This document shows positions 1 to 13,000 of a DNA stretch of 64,000 nucleotides, in pieces. The DNA is from Rhyacichthys aspro (Eukaryota > Chordata > Actinopteri > Gobiiformes > Rhyacichthyidae). The notes under the pieces were generated by a model, which did no database searches, was not told the DNA's origin, and saw only the letters and a program-made list of their open reading frames with translations. Position numbers and translations under genes: made by a program. Position 1 is the stretch's first letter, and each line of letters begins with the position of its first letter. The stretch spans positions 4,573,953 to 4,637,952 of the forward strand of contig CM072155.1 in NCBI GenBank assembly GCA_036850595.1. Direction: 5' to 3'.

Positions 1-676
1 TATGGCTAAAATATAAAATCTCATTTTTGTTTTTGTTTTACAATTTTAATAAATTCTAACTGACCTAAAGAGGTAATTTAGATGTATTTTTTATTTTAAA
101 ACACAAAATTTCTTTTTTTCTGCTCAATGCAGCACAAAACGATAATAGCAAAGGAGCAGCAGCAGTGTGCTTTACCCTCAGAGTGAAAGTCTAATTAAAA
201 CAAAGTCTAGTTAAAAGATCCAAAAAGTGCTCTGACCACATGGCTAATTTGCATAAATCAACATAGTAAGCTGCCTGTACACTGCTTAAATGCTATAATC
301 TTCCTGTTTCCTGCATTACAAGGGTGATATGACTATTTCCTCTTATGATTTTCTGTCTTTAGCGTCTGCAGAAACATAATGGGCATAATTGGAGCAGTAC
401 CAAGAGCCACAACAAAGTGCAGTGTTAAAAGAACCGTTTGTGAGAGACGTGGCTATGTTTGGCATCGTCCAAAATGAAAAAGTGAAATAAATTGAACTAA
501 TTTGATTTATCGCCCAGCCCTAGTTGCTGATATGCTAAATTAATGCATGTTAGATTTTGCTGACACAGTGGCTGTTGTTAATAATGTGATATTGTGGAGC
601 CCTAGTACAATATTCTGTTTACCATCTGTGCTCTGAACCTATTTAAATAAAACTGTTAATGTCTGACCCTCTCAAG
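1..676 (+). other. wiz: wiz intron, 3' part, running in from before the window
   Basis: AT-rich sequence with no supportable exon. It ends in a short pyrimidine tract and AG at 675-676. The phase at the junction means the missing upstream exon must end with one base of a split codon. Confidence 0.7.
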
Positions 677-1072
677 TTGCCAACTTTGACCCGGACACAT
701 TCAGCGTGATGCACTGTGAGTTCTGCAGCGCGGGCTTCGACACTCGGGCCGGTCTGTCCAGTCACGCCCGGGCCCACCTCCGAGACCTGGGCATCACCAA
801 CTGGGATGTGACCATCTCCCCCATCCACGTCCTGAGGGAGGTGTTCTCCAGCCGACCCGACCTCGTCATCCCCACTGACCCCCCTCGGAGCCCAGACGAG
901 TCCGACGAGGAGGAGGAAGAGGAGGAGAGAGAAAGTGACGAGGAGAATGAGATTATTGAGGTGAAGCTGGAGGGGGATTCAAGTGAAAGGATTCTAACCG
1001 CTGCTGTTTTGGACGCACTGCCTTCAGCATCTGACAAATCCTGGAAACATGAGGATATCAAGGAGTGTAAAG
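677..1072 (+). CDS. wiz: wiz exon A: WIZ-type finger 1 plus acidic linker
   Basis: Internal exon of 396 bases, phase 1 in and phase 1 out, with acceptor AG at 675-676 and donor GT at 1073 (agGTAAGA). The translation begins ANFDPDTFSVMHCEFC; in mammalian WIZ the same finger follows a closely similar FDPxTFSLM stretch. The finger uses C-x2-C-x12-H-x3-H and continues LRDLGITNWD. After it comes a strongly acidic run of Asp/Glu with Ser (about 897-955), then VKLE at 961-972, which fits the SUMO consensus psi-K-x-E. An ATG at 706 lies inside the finger and is not a plausible start, because it would cut the finger's leading residues. Confidence 0.92.
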
Positions 1073-4000
1073 GTAAGAATTCATCGTTAATCTTTACAGG
1101 GATTATAAGTAGTTTGACTAAGGCTGCATCACTATGTTGAATATTGTGATAAAGATAACAATTGTGATCTTTGCTATAGAAAACAATGTTACCAGATGCA
1201 CAGATGCTGATTTCTTATTTTTTTCTTATTTAATTGTCACACTTACATTTTGTTTCAGATCATAAAACAAACTTAAATATGAGACAAAGATAACTCAAGT
1301 AAACACAAAGTAGTTTTTAAGTGAGGATTTTATAAGGAAAAAAGCCATCTGAACCCATATGGCCCTATGTGAAAAAGTAACTGCCCCCTAAATCTAATAA
1401 CTGGTTGTGCCACCCTCAGCGGCCATAACTACAATCAAGCGTCTGAGTTAACAGGCAGTGAGTATTTCACATCGCTTTGGAGGAACTCTGGCCCACTCTT
1501 CTTTGCAGAATTGTTTTCATTCAGTCACATTGGAGGGTTTTTCGAGCATTCAGCTTGAGGTCACAAACTGATGGCCAGACATGTCTGTTTCAAGATTTTT
1601 TGGTAGAGAGCAGAATTCATGGTTCCATCAATCACAGCAAGTGGTCCAGATCATGAAGCAGCAAAGCAGCCCCAGACCATCACACTACCACCACCATATT
1701 TGACTGTTAGTATGATGTTCTTTTATGCTTTTACTTTTACACCAGATGTAACAGGACACACACCTATCAAAAAGTTCAACTTTTGTCTCATCATTCCACA
1801 GAATATTTTCCCAAAAGTCTTGGGGATCATCAAGATGTTTTTTGGCAAAAGTGAGATGAGCCTTTATGTTCTTTTTGGTCAGTAGTGGTTTTCATCATGT
1901 AACTCTTTTTACCCCGTCTCTTTCTTATGGTTGAGTCATGAACACTGACCTTAACTGGGGCAAGTGAGGCCTGCAGTTGTGTACATGTTGTTGTGGGTTC
2001 TTTTGTGATCTATTGGATGACTCATAGCTGCAATCTTGGGGTAATTTTGGTAGGCTGTCCACTCATGGGAAGGGACACCACTGTTCCATATTTTATTTTT
2101 CTCCATTTGTGGATAATGGCTGTCACGGTGGTTTGTCGGCAGTAATCAGGCCTCGGTGTGACTAGTGAAATTGAACACAGCTTTCCAAAAAATGTAACCA
2201 CAGTTAATTCATGATTTAACACAGGGGGCAATTACTTTTCACACAGGGCCATGAAGGTTCCAGCTTTTTTCCCTTAATAAATCAAATCTTAACTTAAAAA
2301 ACTGCATTTTGTGTTTACTTGAGTTATCTTTGTCTAATATTTATGATGCTCTGAAACATTTAAGTGTGACATGTGCAAAATACTTTTGCACAGCACTGAA
2401 GGCCACTGTGCTTGTTGCTATCTTACAGTCAGTGTTTGTGAGGAGGAGTGCGTCCGGTCCAGACACTGAGCTCATGTAAGGATAGTGCTGAGACACACAA
2501 CCATGTACATGAATTAAATAAGATTGGAAACGTTATAACATGAAGGAATATTGTGTACAAGACGCAGGGCTTTTGCTGTAATGTCAAAATGAGTAAATAG
2601 TCAAACTTGTAGCCTGTTGTGGTGCTGCCACCATCTCATGCTGTTTGACAGTGCACCTGTGAGAGGTGTGCTTTGTGTAATGGAGAGTGTAATGTATTCA
2701 AGTGCTGCTCTGTATCATAGTTTTCTGTTGCGTTAAACCAGCAGAGGGTGAGAGTATCCCGCTCACACAAAATGGATAAACAAAATTCACATTCTTTACA
2801 GATTTTGAAAAGACTAGGAGTACACACTAACAGACTGGTTTCAGCAGATTTTTGTAAGACAACTGAAAGAGTTAACAACTACATCTGATGAGGGATCACA
2901 GACTACATTTATCAAACCAACTAAAGCCGACTGAACGCATCAAACTCTTGCACAAACCCTCACGAGGACAATTTAAAGGGTAGACAAACAAACCAGTTGG
3001 TGACGCAATTGTGGTTTTGATATTCCCACTACTTCCTGTTATCTTCTGACGCTATTTCCTGTGTCCTTCCCTCTCTTTTTCATTGGCTGTTGGCAGCACA
3101 TATTTGCAGTTGGGACGGTAATGTGTTCGCAATAGCCGACCAAGTCCAGATTGGACTCAAAAACTTCAAACACGGTTGACTGGCTGTGTCTGTTCCCCTC
3201 ACACTAACGGATTCTTGTGCGAACTAGCCATGCCGACTGTCCCCAACTGGTGCAGACTTTGCCCAACTGGGAATCGTGGGTAAAATCTGGCAAAACGTCG
3301 TGAAGTGTGTCCTCAGCTTAAGTGTTGCGTCAAATAGAGAAACACATTCGTTAATTGCTGCTCTTGTCTCATCAGCTTGTTTTTGGTATGTGGTTTTTTT
3401 GTACCATGCGTATTGTGAGGTCTTTTGTCTTCGTTCTGTTTTGACCTGTTCATGCCAGTGATTCATGATAACATTCATACTCTACTTCACTGTGTGTGTT
3501 TTAATACAAGTGAGTATGGTAGTAAACGGGGTGCCAAAACTTTTGTGGAGCTCTTTTCTTTTAAAAATGTGGGAAGCTACCTTTAATCCTGGGTCATGTC
3601 CTTAACCTGCCCTAAACCTGACCCCTCCCCCGAGTCAAAACAAGGATACCCCTTTGCCATACAGCTCTGGTGAAGGAAAAGGCAGCAAGTGCAGACAGAA
3701 GTTGTTCCAAACGCGTTAGAATTAAAGTCTCCTCACCTTTGTGACACTATTGCGCACTGTAAATGTAGTATAAAGCTTAATGTGGAGGTAATAAGGCTTG
3801 ATAAAGACAAGTATGCAAGTAGAAGTGACAGAATTCCCCATGTGTGCCCACGGTGTGCCACTCACTCCTTCTTTCTTAATGCCAACCTCCGCCTTCACTC
3901 GATTGGTCACGCCTTAAGCTTAGCGGTGCATATGGGGGCAAAATGGCTGCTTCCACCTCCCCGCAGACCCAAACAATAGCAGAAAAGCAGTCTGGCTTCA

Positions 4001-7000
4001 GCAGCTGCCGGGAGTCCGATGCACTGCGGCTGCGGAGCGGTGAGTAGCCGTCTTTCCTTCCTTCCCTTTCCTTCCCTTTCCTTCCTTCCTTCCTTACCCC
4101 CCCTTCTTCAAAGCGCGCTCGCTCCCTCATTCCTGCGCGCCCTCTCTCCGCATCTCACCAGACAACAGCCATTAAAACTCAAATGAGAGAGAGAGAAAGA
4201 GCACGTAAAAGGGAAACGAATGTCGCGCAGGTAGCCCCCCACGGGCTGCCCCTGTCACGCGTGTCATAAAGAGATCCATTTTCTTCTTCTTTTGTGGCGC
4301 TTAATAAACGGTGCCGTGTGTGGCCGTTGTTGTCTGTGCGTTTCAATGAGTGCGTCTGGGATGACGTCCAGTATTTCAATGCTGCAGGAGCTCTAAAATT
4401 ACCTACACTTGCCCAATCTTCGCCATTTTACTTTGATTTTTGTGTGTGTGTTGATAGAGAGGACATGCCGTGCCTTCAAGTGTATGTATTTGGTGCACGT
4501 TTTTCTGATAAACGCGTGAGAGGATCGCTTTCCGAACAGAGTTAGGGACTTTAAAAAGGAGGCGAGGGGTGTTAGAAGAAGTTAGTGAAGGTGAAGTGCG
4601 GTGGAAGTGGCACTTTTGCAAAGCTGGGGGTTGCTCGAGGGTTAAGCTGCTGTGCTCCTAAAGTCAAGTTAGCGTCTATAATGCTCCGCTAATGATGTGC
4701 CATTGTGCGCGTTCTTTCTTTCTTTTTGTGGTTCTCTAATGGACGCCGTTGTAACGCTGCGCTCCGAGGTGTCACATCGCCGCTCTTTTACAGTCAGGAG
4801 ATGAACTGACAAGCGCAGAGCCGCCCACCAGACAAAAAGCATTGTCTGTCTCCACGTCTCTTTTGATTTAGCCATTTGTCGCAGAAAATGGCACTTTTGT
4901 CCCAGGAATGCGGGGAAAGAAAGACTGCCATGTTTGTTTTTGTACAATACTGCTATTAATGTTATCTTCTGACAGGATTTGATGCTGTGAATAATTTTTC
5001 TTACAAAGACTGAGAATTTTTAAGACAATAAGCTCACATCTGACATGATTTGAAGGCTTTTATTTTTAGTTTTTAGATGTATTTATGTCACTTAACTGAT
5101 ACTCAGGCATGTTTGAGGTTAGGTTTTAAATTGCTCATGCATCAGCATTTATCCAGCGAGGGTTTTTAGTGAAAAGTCTTGATTAAGTTGCAGTGTCTTT
5201 GTGCTCGTCAGATGAGGAGGAGGAAGCGGCTGACGAAGAGGACGATGATGCGCTGCAGCTGGCCGCTCTGAGCTCCAGCCCGAGGAAAACCGGGCTGCAC
5301 CGGGACCGAGACAGGTCGCCCCAGGAGGATGCCCGCACCAAGGGTGAGCGAGAGCGCCGAGCCGAGCCCCTAGTGTTGACAAGGGGATTGGATTAGCCAC
5401 AGTGAAGCCTTATCATAGCTGTCAGCGGGGAAAACAGTAGGACTGAGAGGAGGTCAGTGTGGAGGCGCTCCGAACACTACATCAGAGAGGGCTGTCTCCT
5501 GGGACGCCCCGAGAGGAAGACAAATGTACTTAGGGGCTAATCGAGGTGGTTTCACACTTTGCCAGAAGCGGGAGGCAGACAGGAGGGTAAGTGAGGGCAG
5601 AGGTCCACTGGGACGCAGGGCTGTACCTGTGAACGCTCAAGAACTACCACCAGATGCTGTCGTCGAGGTTTAGGAGTCACGCTGCACATTAGTCATGTAC
5701 TCAGTCAGACTTTGTTCATAGCTCGATTAAGCAGCCTAAAAGGAGTTCTGTCATTGTCCAACTTCACACGCACAGGAGAGAATCAAACTATAGAAAGTAA
5801 ATTGGAAGTAAAAGCTACTGATATTACTGATAAAGTGTCTATTCCAGCTTTGGATACGTCTGCTTTACATAGGGAAACAGGGCAAATAGAACAACATTAA
5901 CGGAGTAAAGGGAAGCAGGAACCTTGATAAATACTGGCAATGCATTATTAACGAGGCAGAGATAATTGTGGGATTGTGTCAGTCAGTGCTAGGATTTTTG
6001 GGTCAGCTCTAAAGTCCAGTTTGACATACAGTTTTAGTATTTTGCGGTGGCGAATTGGTTCAGTTTAAAAGCAGAAAAGGTTGCTATGTTGTTGGGCACA
6101 GTGGATCAGGATGGAAGTAAATTTTGTGTAATGCAGCTTTAAGCCCAAGTCGTTTCAAGCGTTAAATCCTATTAGACAAGGCTAATTTACTCCATATTCA
6201 TAGATACATTTATGAAAATCAACAGTAACACTCCGAGTGGAGATAAAAGCACATAAAGATAACAAAGTCAGAAAAACACATTCCTTACTCGGCAACTAAG
6301 ACTTTTGATGAGCACATGAATGCATCATAAGCTGCCAAAACAACCGCTACCAAACAAGTGACTGGGTGACCCAACATATGCGTCTTCACCAGTGTAAAAT
6401 ATAGAAATACTGGTTGTCATGGGTTTCCTTGTTCGTTTACATATGTTAATTTATGACACTGTCCAGTAGTTGCTCACTTTCTTTGTCTCATCTTGGTTGG
6501 AGTAAGCCGCGAACATGCAGCAATATGCCAACAATTAATCGCGTTATTCAGGTGTGTTACTCCAGATAGGACACAGACATTTACATGCATTATTAAACTC
6601 CGGTCATAATCGGACAATAATTACAATTTCTCTTGTTGCATGTAACCACACTGAAAGATGCAATCATGTCTAGGTGTATTTTTAGGTGTATTTATTTATC
6701 TGTTGTGTTTAAATTTGCGATGTATTTTGAAGCCCTAGTTTGACATTTTGAAAAATCATTATATACAACAATAACAAACACTGAAATACACTTCAGTTTG
6801 CTGTTGACAGTCCTTTAGGTTGTACTAGTCCAACAAAAAGATGTTCTAATGAGCCCTGTGTTATAGGGACCGAGCTGAACACTGAAGTAGCTCATGAATC
6901 TTTCATTTGTTCATTTAATTTTTCATTCAGGATCAGAAAACATAAAATAAAAATCGGTCTTCCGTAGTTTCATAGCCATCTGGTTGATAAAGCAGTTATT

Positions 7001-10000
7001 TGCATAAAAATAAATATCAGTATGTGTTGCCAAATGTATTTTAATAAGGAATCGGGTTATTAAAGTAACCTGATAATGTCAAGGGACTACGCACCACAAG
7101 TTTATTAAAAAATAGTTTGAAGCGATAAGACAAAAAGAAGTTCACAAAGACACTTTTACCAAAAGACAAAAGAAATGAAAAAGCAAGTATTGATTGATGT
7201 CTGGGCAGATGAGTTATAAATGTATTTTAAAATTGCTCCACCTAAAGACTGTAAACCATTCTTTATGCTACATTTTAGTTGAATTTCCTTCATCTCAGTC
7301 TTCATGACATAGTCACATGCAGCTGTTTGTGCGTTTCAGTCAACCACGTGAAGTGTGAGGTGTGTGGGGCTCAGTTCGAGACCAGACGAGGGCTCTCCAG
7401 CCACGCCCGCTCGCACTTGCGCCAGCTGGGCATCCGAGGCTCCGAAACCAGCGGGGCGCCCATCGACTTCCTGTACCAAATTGCCAAGGAGCGCAACCTC
7501 GACAGCCAAATAAGCCCTTCTCTTCAAGAGCCCACTTTGGCCGAGAACCCCTCCCCCTCTGCTCCACAAAAAGATGACGAGCTAGAAGTCATGGATGTAG
7601 ACAAGAAGCCCATCCCTCCCTCCATCCTGGCCAAAGCAGCCAAAGCAGTGCCGCCCCCCGCCTCCTGCTCAACGCCTTCTCCTGGTGCCTCTCCAGCTCC
7701 GGCTCTCTCTGGATCCCCCTCTTCAGTGGTGAGGAAAGCCCCCATTTCCTCCCTGCTGCCCGTGTCTTCCCCTTTGCGCTCTCTGGAGCACAAGGCTGGG
7801 GGAATTAAAGGCCTAACCTCTAACCTGTCCACCATCCCAACAAGTAAACCCCTGTGGGCACCGCAGGAGAACGATGCTCCTCTTAACCTCAGTAAGTGGA
7901 ACTGCTCAATTCCCTTTTTGCTGCTTAACCTCTGTAATTTCTCTGGAATAGTCCCTTTGTCATCACCACTTTTTCATTTCTACACTGCTCACTTCTGGCC
8001 TACCTTTATAACATGGCATAAATTCAAATGCATGGATGTTAACCGTTTCAATTCAGTTTAACTTTATCAATCCCCAAGGGGAAATTCAGTTGTTAGGACT
8101 TCATCGTCCATAGACTGATTGATTGTCCAGTCTTATGGCAGTTCCATCCTGCAGCTCAGATGTCCATTGGCTGCTCTCTGTTGTTAAAAAGTCCAATGCA
8201 GGGGATGGTCCATGTGGTTCAGTATAGCATCCGTCCTGTTGTGTGTCTGCTTCAACCAGAGCCTGCAAACTAATACCGGACATGATAAAGTGGGTATCAG
8301 ACATTAGAGAATTCTCTTGGGATATAGTATGGTCTTAGTATCACTACCAACAGCTCCACATCCTGACAACAGATCTTCCCTTTAACAGCAGCATTCTCTG
8401 TATAGCACCACTGGTTGTTTATAAAGCAAGGCTTACTTCTCTATCTGCTCTTATAAGTGTATGCATCCTTGTCAAATGTTTAATCATTACTGGGCACTAA
8501 CATGGTTAAAGTTATTTACACAAAGTTAGTTATATCGTAGTCAACTAAAATCTGCTCCAAGCATCAGCTATAAATAAATAATAAATAATCACTGTCCACC
8601 AAACTCAATTAAGAGTAGCCACAGCAGCCCGCACAAACTTGCTTGCTCATAAGAATTGTTTCACGTCTGTCACACCTCGGGCACAGTGAACAGTAAACAG
8701 TAAAGCAGTGCAGTCAGGGGCTCCAAAACAGCGGTGTGTTCACAGGCAGTAGACCCAGCTGTAATAACTCATGTTAAAAGCAATGTGTGCCACTATTTGA
8801 CAAATGAGATTTCAGCGAACTGTGACCCATAACTAATCAGTGAAGAGTTCACCGGTGGCTGTCAGTCCTAGTTTTATTCATTCAACTCATAAATACATTG
8901 ATCTATTTCATGCCATACATTTCTTTAATTTAGATCTTCCCAGGCAACAATAGTATGTAATAAAATGGACTCTTTGCTGTATTGGGAGCCATTACTTTAC
9001 TCTGTATGGTAACATTGCATTCTAGTGCATTCATGAGTCATGTTATTGTGAAAGTGTGGCATTGTTCATACTGCTCCTTTAAATACTTTTCCAAGAGTCT
9101 GACTAATGTTTACTAAATGGTTTTTGTTGACACAGCTCTTGAGGTTGATCCCAACAAGGACATCGTGTGCCAACTGTGCGGCGCTTGGTTCGAGACACGA
9201 AAAGGCTTGTCCAGTCACGCTCGAGCCCACCTGCGGCATTTCGGAGTGGAGTACTCCGAATCTAAGGGCTCGCCCATAGACCTCCTCGGCCAACTCATTG
9301 AAAGTGAGGACTTCAAGCACAAAGCCAGTGCACTGGAGCTGGACGGCCCCCCGGAAACGCAGGGCCTCGGCAACACACTCTCTTCCCCAAAACAGTCCCT
9401 GCTGACCCTCCCGGCGCCGTCTTCTTCACCCCTGCTGTACAAGGTGACCACAGCTGGGGGCGGGTCCACCTCAAAAACTACCTCTGCCTCTCCTTTACTG
9501 GGCCCGCCTGCCAAGCGTCTCAAGCCCTCTTCCATGCAGGTCTTCCGCCTGAGCAGTGGGGAGCTCATGGCCCTTCCACACAGTGAGCACTTTCTCTTTG
9601 TTATTGTGTCTGCTGACATAGACATAAACACCGGTGGGGGGAGGGATTGGGGAGGGGGTGAGTGGTGGCATAACCCCCGTGGTGAGTGGTGTCCCCCTCA
9701 TATCAGTGTTCTTGTAATTTGCCATGTGTGCAAATAATTTGAGTAAAACATCTTTGGGTCTTTTTTTTTTTAGATTTAACAGCTTTAACACATGCCTATC
9801 ACACTGTAATTTTTTTTTTAATTTATTTATTTTTTTTAATACAAGTTCTGGGTGATTTTATTAGGTATTCATATTTTTCATGTTTTATTTGCTAATGAAA
9901 ATGAAAAGTTTTTGTCAGTTTGAATTGAAGCAGAACCATGTTTTTGTGGAATCATTTACAGAAGTTGAGTTTACAGAACCAGAAAGTACTGTATTTGGAG

Positions 10001-13000
10001 TAAGTATTCAGGCTTTTGAAGTGCAAAGGAAGTTGCTAGCTAGTAATGCTAATGGTAAATATAATTCCAGAGGAGTCTATATGGCATTAGTGGAATTCAG
10101 AAATGCTCTGGTTAACTACCTAAGAGGCAGTTCATAAAATAAACTGAAATGCAGCCTGGCTAGTCATTCCAGGCCCATTCATTTTGCAAAATGAGATGGG
10201 TCTGGGTTCCCTTTCCTTCAGCGCAATTTCAACCAATCACAGCCATGGGGTGGGCTTTTTCAATGCTTCGTTTATCTGATTGGTTGTATTTCTGTCCAGT
10301 TATCTCCAAAGGCTGTTTATTGTGCATCTGTTGTTGCTACTGCCCTCTGGAAATCCACCAGAGCAATTCTTCGTATAGACTTGAAAAAGAATTTGGATGG
10401 CTGCCAAGGCTAATGTAATTGAGCTGGCCCCTCAGAAAAGTAAGTGTCCAAAATAAAGTCGGTGAGAAAAAAAAAGTGACAGGAATACTAATGGCTATTG
10501 GAGCCCAGGAACTGAACCCACTCCTCTTCACTGTCAACGGTTGCGTTACATGATTCAGCTGTAATATTGATTGATGTTCAGTGTCAGAAACATCACGGTT
10601 AGACTGATTTAAATTCCCTTCTCTCCCAGGTGAACCTCCAAAGGAAATAGGCTGTGAGTTCTGCGGGGAATACTTTGAGAACCGTAAAGGCCTGTCCAGT
10701 CACGCTCGCTCCCACCTGCGGCAGATGGGCATCACACAGTGGTCCGTCAACGGCTCTCCTATAGACACCTTAAGGGAGATCATCGCCAGGCGTGGTCTGC
10801 CCTGCGCCCTTCCTTTGAAACCACTCAAAACCCCACCTCCGTCCTCTCCAGCACCACCTCGCTCCCCCCTGTCCACCTCATCCTCTCCCCCCGCTGCCCT
10901 GCTCAGCCGTCTGCCCTTTGCCTTTGCCCGGCGCCCCAGCCCTCCTCATCTGGCGGTGTCCAAGTTGAACTCAGCGCCAACGTCTTCTCTCAGCGGGCTC
11001 ATCCTCAAGGTGAAACCAGAGCCGGTGCAGCTGGAAGTGACCACGCCTGGAGCTGTGGCCCGATCTGGAGGTTACTCTCCTCAAGGCCTCAACTCAACCT
11101 GGAGCAGCGCTGACAGTGTGCACCCACTCAACCTCGGTAACTGTTTCAGAAAACCTTAACTACTTACATATCTGCATTGATGGATCACATTTTCACAAAT
11201 TTAATAAGCAGCTATTACAGTAAAATTGTTAGAATGCCAATCAGTCATGCTTGTTTACATGTATAAAGCATCTACTTAACCTAGACTTTTAGTCACATCA
11301 CAATCAAAAAATTGTTGTAACTAGAAGGCAGGAGGAGGAAGCTTCGTTAGTGCTTTGTGGCCCTCTGTGAAATTAAAAACAATGATTTAATCAAAGTTGA
11401 ATAGTTGTTAGTAAAGAAATACTTAAAATTAAGATTTACTGCTTGGAAATATTGCTGAAAAAAATACTTAGTTAATACTCACTTTTTAGACCATATTTTC
11501 TTGCTATCTGAGTTAAAAGGCAATTCAAAAAAAAATCAACAAGCTCAAGGTGCATCACACAGACACTTTATGTTTATCTCAGTTTCCCACCGCTTCACAA
11601 GACCAAGGCAACAAAATAATCTCTGCAGATGTCATAAGAATAAGATGTAATAATCTCCAGTCACTAAAGCCATTATTTGAGCTGCTCTGGAAGCTAGCAG
11701 CAGCACAGCAGTTTGTGTTAAATTTTAATAATGCGAAAAAATATATATTTTTGACTATGTTAAAATTCAAAACCTTGAATTAATCATATTATTTTGATAT
11801 ATTGCTCGGGTCTGTTTTAATTTAGTTAATACTGTTTTTTCTTTTTTCATTTCCTTAGCAATGGCCCATGAAGTGGAGCCTACCCGGGACATTCGCTGTG
11901 AGTTCTGCGGGGAATACTTTGAGAACCGTAAAGGCCTGTCCAGTCACGCTCGCTCTCACCTACGGCAGATGGGCATCACACAGTGGTCCGTCAACGGCTC
12001 TCCTATAGACACTCTGAGGGAAGTCATGCGCAAGCGAGGGCTCGGTAACTCTGCTTCTCTTTTAGAGCAGGAAGTAAAAAAAGAGTCCAGCGTGGAGCCC
12101 AGCTGTCCATCATGGGCGAGTGCTGGGGGCTCAGGCACTTCTGGAGGTGTTTGTACTTACCAGTCCTCCAGTCTACGAAAGTCTCCTTTGAGTTTGGTGC
12201 AGTCAGGGTCGAGGCTTTATAAGCCTGGACTCAGCTCTGTGGGCACATCTGTTACTCCATCTGCAGGCAGGTTTTTCCGGATTTCCCCACTGGGAAAAAG
12301 ACCACTGTCAGAGGAGGCCTCGTCATTGGAGACTGCACACTCACCACCTCATCATCTCAAGACTTATTCACCTCTGCCACGCGACTTATCCTTCAACACC
12401 AAATCCCCTCCAGTCAAACACAGGCGTAAGTTATTCTTAGTCCAAAGTTAGTTCTCTTTTGTTCACTCAGAGTATCTTAAACCTGCTTCTTTTTCCTTCT
12501 CACCAGCTGATCCCAGTTGTGAGCTGTGTGGATTCTACTTTGAGAACCGTAAGGCTCTGGCTAGTCACGCTCGAGCACACCTCAGGCAGTTCGGGGTGAC
12601 TGAGTGGTCCGTAAATGGGTCCCCCATCGAGACGCTCAGCGCTTGGATGCGCAGTCGGCCCCAGAAGGTGTTGGAGATGCATCGTAGTTACATGCAGGGG
12701 AGCCGCTCTCCCCTCAAGAAGGTAAAGAGTCTTTTCTAGTTAAGGCTGATGTGTCCAAGTCCAGTTTAATGTTTTGCTCTTTGCTTGTATTAAACTGCCT
12801 TTTGTTGAAAGTCTTATCCAGCTGAACTAATGTCAATAATTACTGAGTGAACATTCTCTGCTTAAGGCTGTACATGATCATGACCTGCTGTGTTAATTTC
12901 TGTCTGAAACAGACATCTTGCTCAGAGATCTAAAAGGCTTCGGCAGGTTGCCGACAGACATTTGTGTCTTGGAAAGCTTCAGACGTGTTGTCTAACAGCT

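Noticed and set aside
706..1140. Independent protein starting at ATG 706
   Set aside because: The ATG is inside the WIZ finger exon; the frame is open upstream to a splice acceptor and the sequence after 1072 is intronic.
11861..12451. Separate one-finger gene starting at ATG 11861
   Set aside because: It is an internal wiz exon with a good acceptor two bases upstream and matching phase on both sides.
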